Below, in pieces: positions 1 through 6,866 of a stretch of DNA of 8,097 bases. Made by a program: the position numbers and the translations under genes. The notes beneath the pieces are model-generated. The model was not told the DNA's origin, ran no database searches, and was given only the letters and a program-made list of their open reading frames with translations. The stretch spans positions 1,326,344 through 1,334,440 of the forward strand of contig CP070627.1 in the NCBI GenBank assembly GCA_020355945.1, in the 5' to 3' direction. This DNA comes from Candidatus Aminicenantota bacterium. Lineage in GTDB: Bacteria > Acidobacteriota > Aminicenantia > UBA2199. The first letter of the stretch is position 1. Each line of letters begins with the position of its first letter.

Positions 1-1086
1 CAGTTGATCGAATTTCCCGGAAATAAAATAGCCCTGTTTTTGCACGATGGTTTTGAGCACTTCCCGGACCAGCGATGTTTTTCCTATGCCGGCATACCCG
101 GTAACCAGCATCATTTCGGTGGGCCCGCCGCATACCCGCTCAAACCCTTCCAGGAGCGTTTCAATTTCTGCCTCCCTGCCGTAGAGTTTTTGGGGAACCT
201 GGAATTTCTCGGGATAATCGGCTTTACCAATTTCAAATCCCTCGATTTTTCCTGCAGTGTTTAACTGGTCCAGGCACTGCTGTAAATCGTGTTTCAACCC
301 GTGTGCCCCCTGGTAACGGTCTTCGGCATTTTTTGCCATTAATTTGACCACGATACGGGAAACCGGTACCGGGATATCTGCCCGGCATTGATGAGGCGCG
401 GCTGGCATTTTGGCGATATGGGCATGAATCAACTCCAGCGGGTCTGCGGCGGCAAAAGGCAGTTGGGAGGTCAACAGTTCATAAAAGGTCACGCCCAATG
501 AGTAAAAATCCGTCCGGTAATCTGTTGAGCGGTTCATTCTCCCGGTTTGTTCGGGCGACATGTAGGCCAACGTGCCGGCTAAGGCATCAGGAATGGTATG
601 GGCCGCAGTTTCCCGGGGCAATACCGTTGATATCCCGAAATCAATGAGTTTTACCTCGGCGGTGGTACGGTTCCACAGGATATGTGAGGGATTGATATCT
701 TTATGGATGATACTTTGCCGGTGAATGTCGCCTAAGATGTCGGTTACCCGGAGGGCCAGGTCCAGGAACTCCTTTAAAGTCAACCGCAAACCCGTGAGTT
801 TTTTCAAGCGTGCCAGGGACTCACCGCCAAAATCCTCCAGGACCATGATCAAATTGTCCCGGGACCGGTTCAATTCGAAAGCTTTAATCACACCTCCTAC
901 ATCCAGGCTCGAGGTGATCTCGAATTCCCGTATGAAACGAGCGATTTCTTCCGGTGTGGGAAGTTCCTTGTGTAATATTTTAAGCACCACAGGCTTATCA
1001 TCCCCGCGGCAGCGGGCTCGATAAATAACGGATTGACTGCCCTGGTAAAGTTTTTCATTGAGTTTATAACCAGGAACGGTCATCAT
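1..1086 (-). CDS. Hybrid Ser/Thr protein kinase / AAA ATPase, N-terminal 362 residues (3' end outside window)
   Basis: Read on the minus strand from ATG at 1086, the frame stays open to the window edge. Residues 7-275 form a Hanks-type kinase domain: VVLK with Lys36, catalytic-loop motif HKD with Asp130, LIDFG with Asp149, and a SPEQTGRMN activation-segment end at 177-185. The glycine loop is weak (LYQGSQSVIYR). A linker leads to YGRE (302-305) and a Walker A motif GYAGIGKTS at 330-338, then GYFISGKFDQ at 352-361. This order is typical of very large trifunctional proteins (kinase, AAA_16 ATPase, TPR-like region, GAF, histidine kinase, often over 1500 residues), so most of the gene probably lies to the left. 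Position 135, normally the metal-binding Asn of the catalytic loop, is His here. A GGAGG lies 4 nt before the first ATG and 7 nt before a second ATG at 1083, so the second may be the real start. No membrane segment is seen in this part; it is probably cytosolic. It is divergent from the histidine kinase gene. Confidence 0.93.
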   Translation of the reverse strand, partial: MMTVPGYKLNEKLYQGSQSVIYRARCRGDDKPVVLKILHKELPTPEEIARFIREFEITSSLDVGGVIKAFELNRSRDNLIMVLEDFGGESLARLKKLTGLRLTLKEFLDLALRVTDILGDIHRQSIIHKDINPSHILWNRTTAEVKLIDFGISTVLPRETAAHTIPDALAGTLAYMSPEQTGRMNRSTDYRTDFYSLGVTFYELLTSQLPFAAADPLELIHAHIAKMPAAPHQCRADIPVPVSRIVVKLMAKNAEDRYQGAHGLKHDLQQCLDQLNTAGKIEGFEIGKADYPEKFQVPQKLYGREAEIETLLEGFERVCGGPTEMMLVTGYAGIGKTSLVREVLKTIVQKQGYFISGKFDQL

Positions 1087-1191
1087 TGTTCCTCCGCGCC
1101 ATTAATGGTTCTCTTTGCTTTCATCGTATTTTCAATCTTAACGCCTCACAACAGTTGTTACTTGTTAAATCGAACAATAATTTGAAAAAAC

Positions 1192-1220
1192 ATTATAACT
1201 GATATATAAAAAATCTTCAA
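1192..1220 (-). promoter_or_regulatory. Predicted sigma-70-type promoter of the hybrid kinase gene
   Basis: On the minus strand, TTGAAG (1220-1215) is followed after 17 nt by a perfect TATAAT (1197-1192). Transcription would start near 1185, giving a leader of about 100 nt before the kinase start codon. The leader contains a TTGTT/AACAA dyad (1162-1177) and a short ACAAC/GTTGT dyad just beyond it. Predicted from sequence only. Confidence 0.5.
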
Positions 1221-1233
1221 CCACCGTGGCTAA

Positions 1234-1255
1234 AGGATCAAATTTAATTAATCCT
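1234..1255. promoter_or_regulatory. Inverted repeat between two divergent promoters (possible operator)
   Basis: AGGAT (1234-1238) and ATCCT (1251-1255) form 5-bp inverted arms 12 bp apart, with the palindrome TTAATTAA (1244-1251) inside. The element lies between the two outward-facing -35 boxes (1215-1220 and 1266-1271). The placement suits a shared regulator site, but arms this short in AT-rich DNA can arise by chance. Confidence 0.2.
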
Positions 1256-1265
1256 GGAAATCTAA

Positions 1266-1294
1266 TTGACATTCCTTTTATTTTCCTTTATTAT
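1266..1294 (+). promoter_or_regulatory. Predicted sigma-70-type promoter of the histidine kinase gene
   Basis: TTGACA (1266-1271, perfect consensus), a 17-nt spacer and TATTAT (1289-1294, one mismatch). Transcription would start near 1301, leaving a T- and A-rich leader of about 65 nt that includes a weak A/T-only stem (1313-1331). It is the strongest -35 match in the window. Confidence 0.6.
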
Positions 1295-1365
1295 ATTTTT
1301 TTATTTTTATTGGAAAAAAGAATTTTTTTTCAATCATGCCTTGATACATTTTTGGGAGATCAAAA

Positions 1366-3090
1366 ATGAGTCAAAAAAATAGAGATGTAAAAGACAGCAG
1401 ACAGGGGATTGTAGTTGAAACAGCGGCAGCATCGACCGCCAGGCTGCAGCAGGAAATCGATGAACATAAAAAGATCGATGAGGCGCTGCAGGAGTCAGTG
1501 CTGGAAATGAGAACCAGGAACAAGATATTGGAGATATTCCACACTACACCTGACGAGCACGTGTATGGAGAGTTATTGGACCTGGTCCTGGAAGTCTTTA
1601 AAAGCAAATTTGGAACTTTCGGATACTTTGACCAGGAGGGATCTTTTGTCATACCCTCAATGACCAGGGAAATTTACTGGGAGAAATGCCATGTGCCTGA
1701 TAAGGAAATCATATTTAAAAAGGGGACATTCAGCGGTATCTGGGCACGGTCAATTAAAGAGAGAAAGACCATTTACTCCAATAACGGCCCCTTTAATACA
1801 CCCAAAGGGCATATTCCCATAAAGAACACCATAGTTACCCCTATCATTTATCATGATCGGGTGATCAGCTCGATCCACCTGGCAAACAAAGAGACGGATT
1901 ATGATGAAGGTGACCGCAGGTTGTTGGAAACCATTGCCAATCACATTGCCCCGGTGTTAAACGCCAGATTGCAAAGAGACAGACTGGAAAGGGAACGCAA
2001 GCAGTGGGAACAAGCAATCCTGAGAAGCGAGGAAAGGCTTGCCCATGCCGAAGCCATCGCTCATGTGGGCTGTTGGGAAAGCGACCTCAACTTGCAGGTG
2101 GAATGGTGGTCGGACGAACTCTACCGGATTTTCGGTGTAGACCCGGAGACGTTTACACCGTCTCAAGAGTCAGTAAGCAAATTAATCCCTGCTGAGGACC
2201 TGGCTGTGTTGAATGCAGCTTACCAGGCCGCTGTCAATCACGGGGAACCCATCAATTTGGAGCACCGCGTGGTGCGACCGGACGGGTGCGAACGATGGGT
2301 CCATGTTATCGGCAGATTAGAAAGAAAAACGGACGGCACCCCGGTGCGATTATTCGGAACAGCCCTGGATATCACCGAGCGTAAAAAAAATGAGAATGAA
2401 CTGGAGCGACTCTACGAACAAACACGCCAGGATTCGGAAACCAAGACAATACTACTGCAAGAAATCAATCACCGGGTTAAAAACAACCTGGCAATGATCA
2501 ATTCTCTACTGGATATTCAAGCTTACGCCATCAAAGACCCCACGGTAAAATCGGTATTAGACAACACCCGGCATCGAATTTATTCTATGGCACTGGTTCA
2601 TGAAAAAATTTACCAGTCCGAGAATTTATCCAGTATCAATGCCCTGGAATATTTCAGTTCTATTATTACCGAATTAAATAAAGCATACGGGTCCCTGCAA
2701 AGACTCATTAAAATCAACATAAAAGTTGACAATGTTCCGCTGCCGCTTGATTATGCCATACCCTGCGGACTTATTCTTAACGAGCTGTTGACCAATGCCC
2801 TTAAATATGCATTCCCGGAGGGTCAAAGAGGTGGAGGTGAAATAATTGTTGAATTCCATAAAAAAAATAACCGGTTTGTTTTATCTGTTGGCGACAATGG
2901 AGTTGGACTGCCAGTTGAATTGGATTTCAGGGAAGCCAAATCCATGGGCCTGCGGCTGATCAATCTCTTAACCCGGCAGATCCAGGGTGAGATTAACCTG
3001 GACCAAAGCAAAGGAACTTTATTCCGGATAACCTTTACCGCGAAGGGGGAGAAAGATTCAAAAAAAGGAAAAAAGATGAGGGACAAATAA
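1366..3090 (+). CDS. Cytosolic sensor histidine kinase, GAF-PAS-HisKA_2-HATPase
   Basis: 574 residues with no membrane segment, so it is likely a soluble sensor. Order: a charged, probably coiled-coil stretch (about 24-50), a GAF domain (about 55-200, ending in the typical DYDEGDRRLLETIANHIAPVL), a second coiled linker (201-232), a PAS domain of the PAS_3 type with its PAC end (about 233-340, ending FGTALDITERKK), then the transmitter. The H-box EINHRVKNNL (366-375) gives His369 as phosphoacceptor and is characteristic of the HisKA_2 family. The ATPase domain has its N-box at LNELLTNALKYAF (471-483), G1 at GDNGVGLP (509-516) and G2 at SMGLRLI (526-532). All catalytic motifs look intact. The Lys-rich tail (560-574) is probably disordered. 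GGGAG at 1354-1358, 7 nt before ATG, supports the start. No receiver or response regulator is present in the protein or nearby, so it probably phosphorylates a partner encoded elsewhere. The ligand is unknown. Confidence 0.95.
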   Translation: MSQKNRDVKDSRQGIVVETAAASTARLQQEIDEHKKIDEALQESVLEMRTRNKILEIFHTTPDEHVYGELLDLVLEVFKSKFGTFGYFDQEGSFVIPSMTREIYWEKCHVPDKEIIFKKGTFSGIWARSIKERKTIYSNNGPFNTPKGHIPIKNTIVTPIIYHDRVISSIHLANKETDYDEGDRRLLETIANHIAPVLNARLQRDRLERERKQWEQAILRSEERLAHAEAIAHVGCWESDLNLQVEWWSDELYRIFGVDPETFTPSQESVSKLIPAEDLAVLNAAYQAAVNHGEPINLEHRVVRPDGCERWVHVIGRLERKTDGTPVRLFGTALDITERKKNENELERLYEQTRQDSETKTILLQEINHRVKNNLAMINSLLDIQAYAIKDPTVKSVLDNTRHRIYSMALVHEKIYQSENLSSINALEYFSSIITELNKAYGSLQRLIKINIKVDNVPLPLDYAIPCGLILNELLTNALKYAFPEGQRGGGEIIVEFHKKNNRFVLSVGDNGVGLPVELDFREAKSMGLRLINLLTRQIQGEINLDQSKGTLFRITFTAKGEKDSKKGKKMRDK

Positions 3091-3110
3091 TTAATACTTC
3101 CACTTCCAGG

Positions 3111-3139
3111 TTGAAATATCCGGGTATTTCATGTAAAAT
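3111..3139 (+). promoter_or_regulatory. Predicted sigma-70-type promoter of the universal stress protein gene
   Basis: TTGAAA (3111-3116), a 17-nt spacer and TAAAAT (3134-3139), each hexamer one mismatch from consensus. It begins 20 nt after the histidine kinase stop. Transcription would start near 3146, about 53 nt before the start codon. The stress protein therefore probably has its own promoter rather than depending only on read-through. Confidence 0.5.
3112..3131. promoter_or_regulatory. Perfect inverted repeat in the promoter spacer (candidate operator)
   Basis: TGAAATA (3112-3118) and TATTTCA (3125-3131) are perfect 7-bp arms around a 6-nt centre. The left arm overlaps the -35 box and the right arm ends 2 bp before the -10 box, the position where a bound repressor would block polymerase. 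As RNA it could also form a small hairpin 22 nt after the histidine kinase stop, but no T-run follows, so a terminator role is less likely. Confidence 0.4.
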
Positions 3140-3198
3140 CCCTTTGTGTTAAAAAATGAATTTGAAAATAATTAAAAGTGTAAGAGGAGGTAATCATA

Positions 3199-4083
3199 AT
3201 GAGTTTCAAAAAAATACTGGTACCTGTGGATTTTAGTGAATTTTCCGATAAAGCCGCTGAATACGCCATGTTTATTGCAGAAAGATATTGCGCGGATATA
3301 ACACTTTTGCACGCGATTGTCTTATTCCAGGAAGACTTTGATGAAAAAGAGCAGCTCCAGCTCTATGAAAAAATCATTCGCCAGAAAGAAAATGAGAAAT
3401 CAAAACAAATAGAATCACACTGTAACACCGCAAAAAACCGGGGACTTGGTGTGGATTCTGTTTTGCTTCGTGGTATTTCAGTAGCGGATTCGATTCTCGA
3501 TTATATTTCCGATAAAGATTTTGACCTGGTGGTAATGGGAACGCACGGCCACACCGGCTTTAAAAAGTTACTTTTAGGAAGTGTCACCGAGAAAGTGGTG
3601 CGGGAATCACCTATCCCGGTGCTTACCATCCATAAAGATTATAATAAAATGGAGCTCAAAGAAATCCTGGTGCCTGTGGACTTTTCAGAATATTCGCATA
3701 TTACTATCAATCGGGGAAAAGAACTGGCCAGGGAATTTAATGCAACACTTGAATTCCTCCATGTGGTTGAAATGGAGGCTCACCCTGAATTTTACAACAT
3801 CAGTTTCGAGCCGATTCTTAAGGAAAACCCCACGTTAGCAGACCATATCACTGAAAATATGATAAAGGCAACCGGTATCCCCAAAGATAAAGCCACCTAT
3901 GCGGTTAAAGAAGGCAAGGTATATAAAGAAATCAAAAAGTATGCCGATTACAATCAAATTGATTTAATTATAATGGGCAGTCACGCCAGGGGTGAATTAG
4001 GAGATTTCCTTTTAGGCAGCAGCAGCGAAAGAGTGGTTAGAATCGCCTCCTGCCCGGTATTAACCGTTGGGCAAAACCAATAA
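3199..4083 (+). CDS. Universal stress protein with two UspA domains in tandem
   Basis: 294 residues made of two UspA domains, about 1-147 and 152-294. Both open with the same signature (KKILVPVDFSEFS at 4-16; KEILVPVDFSEYS at 154-166), which shows an internal duplication. Domain 1 carries the ATP-binding type motif: GTHG (114-117), nine residues, then GS (127-128). In domain 2 the equivalent is GSHA (260-263) with GS at 273-274, so the second Gly is Ala and nucleotide binding there may be weaker. Tandem UspA proteins are soluble stress-survival factors; the exact role here cannot be read from sequence. AGGAGG (3185-3190), 8 nt before ATG, is a strong ribosome binding site. The gene lies 108 nt after the histidine kinase gene on the same strand, with its own predicted promoter. 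Confidence 0.96.
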   Translation: MSFKKILVPVDFSEFSDKAAEYAMFIAERYCADITLLHAIVLFQEDFDEKEQLQLYEKIIRQKENEKSKQIESHCNTAKNRGLGVDSVLLRGISVADSILDYISDKDFDLVVMGTHGHTGFKKLLLGSVTEKVVRESPIPVLTIHKDYNKMELKEILVPVDFSEYSHITINRGKELAREFNATLEFLHVVEMEAHPEFYNISFEPILKENPTLADHITENMIKATGIPKDKATYAVKEGKVYKEIKKYADYNQIDLIIMGSHARGELGDFLLGSSSERVVRIASCPVLTVGQNQ

Positions 4084-4121
4084 AGTACAAAATAAAAAGT
4101 AAGATTAAAAGCAGCTGATGT

Positions 4122-4150
4122 TTGAAATTTGACTTTTCTATAGGTATAAT
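4122..4150 (+). promoter_or_regulatory. Predicted sigma-70-type promoter of the glycosylation operon
   Basis: TTGAAA (4122-4127), a 17-nt spacer and a perfect TATAAT (4145-4150). Transcription would start near 4157, about 39 nt before the start codon at 4196. It would drive the membrane glycosyltransferase and probably the two genes after it. Confidence 0.6.
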
Positions 4151-4195
4151 TATTTCCAGGCTGTTTTTCAAGATTTTTGCAGCGAAAGTGATAAA

Positions 4196-6145
4196 ATGAA
4201 CCTTGAGCATTTAAAACAAAATAAAATAATAACCTACCTCTTTATTGGCACCGCTCTTGTATTTGCCCTTTATGCACTGGTCACGAAATATCCCGGCCAG
4301 GTGATTTTCCCTTTGTTAAAAGCCTCTTTACTCATTTTGGCAATGTTTATCTATGGTTTTTTCTTTGTGAGTCTTTTTAAATCCTTTAAAGAAAAAATCG
4401 AATTCCCCACGATTTTTGCCGTGGGTTTGATGGTTACCATGCTTTTCTTTTACCTGGTCTCTTTGTTCAGCATTCTTGTACCCGGTGTTATCATTGTATT
4501 TTATGTCATCCCCCTGGTACTTGTCTTTTTTATTCTTAAAAAGCATCAACCGGTTTTCCGGGGAGCGATTCAATCCTTTATGCAGCGGTCTCCCCTGGAA
4601 TACCTGCCTTTCCTTTTACCGTTTATTTATGCTTCTTTGCCATCATGTTTTTATGATTCCCTGGTGTACCACCTGGGTATTCCCAATCTTTATTTGCAGC
4701 ATGGTGGTTTTGTTGAGACGCCGCAATTTCTTTTTGCCAACACATCGATCTATTATGAAATCTCTTTAATTCCCGTGGTATTTGCTGGTGATATGGTCCC
4801 GCGGCTCTTTCATTTTTTGATTGGTGTTATTTTTCTTTTGGCCGCGGCTGATTTTGCCGTGGAGACATTTGGCGTCAAAAAGCGTCATATCCTGTTGTTG
4901 CTGCTGTTGTGCATGCCCATGAGTATCTTCTTACTTTCTACAGTCAAAAATGACCTGGTGGGCGCTTTTTTCATTTTTTTGGGGATTCGCTGCCTACTTA
5001 AAAAACAATTGGGCTTTTCCGCTCTTTTTTGGGGTTTTGCCATTGGCATTAAATATACCAATGCACTGCCCATGATCATCTTCCTGGTGATATTTTTTAT
5101 TAAAGAACTTAGTACTCAATTTTCTCATTCCCCTCTTGAGAGGGGTGCCCCGCCGGGGCGGGGTGTGTTTTCCCTTACTGCCAAAAAACTTGTAATTTTC
5201 CTGCTGGTGGTTATGGCTGTGGTGATACCGATGTTGGTGAAGAATTACATTTTTGCTAAGAATCCTTTTTTCCCTTTTTTTAGTCAGCATTTTAGCGCTG
5301 AGTTTTGGGATGCGTCCAGGTACCAGTTGATGAAAGCGGATGTGGGGAAAATGTTTCACTCGCTGTTGGATGCGGTTAAATTCCCTTACACCATTTCTTT
5401 TGGTCAATTGGGTTTTGGTGGTATGGTAGGGGCGCAATTTCTTATTTTTCTTCCTTTTTTGCTGGTGATAAGGGAACGATTGCAGAAAAAATGGTATTTG
5501 TTTTTATTTGCTGTTTTGACTCTTTATATTGGTGGTTATTTTACCGGAAGTTTACGGTTTTTATACATTGTTTTTTTATTTTTTTCTTTTTACCTGGCGT
5601 TGGTGTATGAATCTGTAAGTCAAAAAATCTTAAAATCTCTCTTTTTCATTGTGATTGGCATCAATTTGGTTACGGCCTTGGCTGCGCAGGAGCAGATGTA
5701 TCATTCGTATCAACTGTTTTTCGGGAAGCTCGATATTGAAAAATACAAGGCCTTTACTTTTCCCGCTTACCCGGGCATTGCTTATGTGAACAGTCGTGCG
5801 GAACCAGGGGCACGGGTGGTGCTGGTAGGGGAGGCCAGGAATTATTATTTGAAGCGGCCTTACCTGGTTTCTTCGGGCATTGATTATTCGATTTTAAAGA
5901 AATACCTCAATCAATCCAAAGATGCAGAGTCTTTTATCGCAGCGTTAAGAAATGATAAGATCGATTATATCATTTTTGATTTAGGTGAATTCAATCGTTT
6001 GCAGCGGGAATACCGTCGTTTAGATGAGACCGAATGGAAAAAAATGGCTTCTTATTTGAGGGATTTGCAGTCGAGGATCGTGTTCCAGCAGGATGATCGA
6101 ATTTTTGTATTCAAAGTGACGGGCGACCCGATAAGGTCGCCCTGA
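4196..6145 (+). CDS. Multi-pass membrane protein, probable GT-C fold glycosyltransferase
   Basis: 649 residues with roughly 12-14 hydrophobic segments spread over residues 10-497, followed by a soluble C-terminal domain (about 500-649). Features of polyprenyl-phosphate-sugar dependent GT-C enzymes (ArnT/PMT-like) can be seen: an acidic residue in an early loop (YDSLVYHL, Asp154), a long loop after it, STVKNDL (248-254) before a membrane helix, and a C-terminal domain with a VVLVGEARNYYLKRPYLVSS block (541-560). Such enzymes move a sugar from a lipid carrier to a protein, lipid or glycan outside the inner membrane. The acceptor is unknown. Residues about 308-325 in a hydrophilic loop come from a palindromic repeat lying in frame (5130-5163). 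The last codons overlap another hairpin. The ribosome binding site is weak. Gene order with a DPM1-like enzyme supports the call, but family membership is judged by eye; a flippase or other polytopic protein is less likely. Confidence 0.8.
   Translation: MNLEHLKQNKIITYLFIGTALVFALYALVTKYPGQVIFPLLKASLLILAMFIYGFFFVSLFKSFKEKIEFPTIFAVGLMVTMLFFYLVSLFSILVPGVIIVFYVIPLVLVFFILKKHQPVFRGAIQSFMQRSPLEYLPFLLPFIYASLPSCFYDSLVYHLGIPNLYLQHGGFVETPQFLFANTSIYYEISLIPVVFAGDMVPRLFHFLIGVIFLLAAADFAVETFGVKKRHILLLLLLCMPMSIFLLSTVKNDLVGAFFIFLGIRCLLKKQLGFSALFWGFAIGIKYTNALPMIIFLVIFFIKELSTQFSHSPLERGAPPGRGVFSLTAKKLVIFLLVVMAVVIPMLVKNYIFAKNPFFPFFSQHFSAEFWDASRYQLMKADVGKMFHSLLDAVKFPYTISFGQLGFGGMVGAQFLIFLPFLLVIRERLQKKWYLFLFAVLTLYIGGYFTGSLRFLYIVFLFFSFYLALVYESVSQKILKSLFFIVIGINLVTALAAQEQMYHSYQLFFGKLDIEKYKAFTFPAYPGIAYVNSRAEPGARVVLVGEARNYYLKRPYLVSSGIDYSILKKYLNQSKDAESFIAALRNDKIDYIIFDLGEFNRLQREYRRLDETEWKKMASYLRDLQSRIVFQQDDRIFVFKVTGDPIRSP
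5130..5163. repeat. Double palindromic repeat in frame inside the GT-C gene
   Basis: Two adjacent GC-rich palindromes lie in otherwise AT-rich coding DNA. The first has CCCCTC (5130-5135) and GAGGGG (5140-5145) around TTGA. The second has CCCCGCC (5148-5154) and GGCGGGG (5157-5163) around GG. They encode the hydrophilic stretch SPLERGAPPGRGV in a loop between membrane helices without breaking the frame. The look is that of a dispersed palindromic element of the REP kind; from memory, similar C-rich/G-rich twin palindromes recur in several bacterial genomes, but I cannot search for copies here. Confidence 0.65.
6121..6142. repeat. Hairpin overlapping the 3' end of the GT-C gene
   Basis: GGGCGACC (6121-6128) and GGTCGCCC (6135-6142) form a perfect 8-bp stem with a 6-nt loop. 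It encodes the last residues (GDPIRSP) and ends just before the TGA stop at 6143-6145. No T-run follows, so it is unlikely to be a terminator. It may be the first part of a composite repeat that continues to about 6221. Confidence 0.6.
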
Positions 6146-6146
6146 G

Positions 6147-6161
6147 ATGGCCGTAGGCCAT
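6147..6161. repeat. Short perfect hairpin between the GT-C and methyltransferase genes
   Basis: ATGGCC (6147-6152) and GGCCAT (6156-6161) pair perfectly around a 3-nt loop, directly after the GT-C stop codon. It is the second of three hairpins in a row in this junction. Confidence 0.5.
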
Positions 6162-6181
6162 TATGAGAAGTTTTTGGAGGT

Positions 6182-6211
6182 GTCGGAACCTTTTTTCAAA
6201 AAGGTTCTGAC
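6182..6211. repeat. Long hairpin upstream of the methyltransferase gene
   Basis: Arms 6182-6195 and 6198-6211 pair over 14 positions with a single G-T wobble; the innermost A-T pairs probably open to give a loop of about 6 nt. The T-run lies in the 5' arm and loop rather than after the stem, which argues against a standard terminator on the plus strand. The downstream flank (CCGCCGGAGGC) supplies the GGAGG (6217-6221) used by the methyltransferase, so the folded RNA could influence its translation or protect the operon mRNA. Confidence 0.65.
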
Positions 6212-6226
6212 CCGCCGGAGGCACAG

Positions 6227-6841
6227 GTGAAAAAAAGCAGGGTTACTCGTGGTTTCGGGTTATTGGAAAATATCCTGGCCAGGAAGCGGAGTCGCATGGC
6301 GAATGCTTTAATCCCTGGATCCTTGCGCAAAGGTCGTCTGTTGGACATCGGGTGCGGTGTTTATCCTTATTTTTTGCTGAATACCATATTTAATGAGAGA
6401 TACGGTATTGATCAATCACCGGGAATCACCCGGTCCCGGGAGGTTTCTTCTGCTGGCAATTCCCTTGATTTGAGGCAGTGGGATTTTGGGCGTGAGGCGG
6501 ACTTGCCGTTTGGCGATGATTTTTTTGATGTGGTTACCATGTTAGCGGTGTTTGAGCATATTGACAGGACTCACATCGGACGATTGGTATCGGAAATTCA
6601 CCGGGTACTGAAAAAAGGTGGTTTATTTATCATAACCACGCCAGCCCCATGGACGGACCGGCTGCTGCGATTGCTGGCCCGGTTAAAACTGGTAAGCCCG
6701 GTGGAAATCCGGGACCATAAAGATACGTATTCACACAAAAAAATCATACGCATTCTTGAAGGCAGCGGTTTTAAAAAAGAGAATATCACCCTGGGCTATT
6801 TTGAGATGTTGATGAATACATGGGGAAAGATAAAAAAATGA
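6227..6841 (+). CDS. SAM-dependent class I methyltransferase (Methyltransf_11-like)
   Basis: 204 residues from a GTG start; GGAGG (6217-6221) lies 5 nt upstream and supports it. Motif I is LLDIGCGVYPYF (38-49), the glycine-rich SAM loop. YGID (59-62) is the acidic end of strand 2. DLPFGDDFFDVVTMLAVFEHI (from 92) is the post-I/motif II region usual in methyltransferases acting on small molecules or sugars. LKKGGLFIITTP (128-139) is motif III. The protein is soluble, and the length is normal for a stand-alone Rossmann methyltransferase. It lies between two glycosyltransferase genes, 81 nt after the first, so a sugar or lipid-linked glycan substrate is plausible; quinone-type and other substrates cannot be ruled out. 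Its stop overlaps a new ATG (ATGA at 6838-6841). Confidence 0.92.
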   Translation: MKKSRVTRGFGLLENILARKRSRMANALIPGSLRKGRLLDIGCGVYPYFLLNTIFNERYGIDQSPGITRSREVSSAGNSLDLRQWDFGREADLPFGDDFFDVVTMLAVFEHIDRTHIGRLVSEIHRVLKKGGLFIITTPAPWTDRLLRLLARLKLVSPVEIRDHKDTYSHKKIIRILEGSGFKKENITLGYFEMLMNTWGKIKK

Positions 6842-6866
6842 GCCGCGGATTTACGGAGAAATGGTG

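Noticed and set aside
725..1024. Plus-strand open frame of 99 codons opposite the hybrid kinase
   Set aside because: It lies wholly antisense to a well supported kinase domain, is Ser/Arg-rich with no family features, and has no ribosome binding site.
3112..3131. Terminator of the histidine kinase gene
   Set aside because: The dyad has a weak A/T-rich stem and no T-run after it; its fit within the promoter spacer makes an operator more likely.
4994..5437. Minus-strand open frame of 147 codons inside the GT-C gene
   Set aside because: It is the antisense of membrane helices, giving Lys/Asn/His-rich low-complexity protein; no start signal or family motif.
5571..5590. Programmed slippage at T-runs in the GT-C gene
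   Set aside because: T-rich runs are expected in Phe- and Leu-rich membrane helices, and the frame continues intact on both sides.
6182..6211. Rho-independent terminator between GT-C and methyltransferase genes
   Set aside because: The stem is strong, but the T-run is in the 5' arm and loop and no T-run follows the stem on the plus strand; the next gene also lacks a promoter of its own that I can see.
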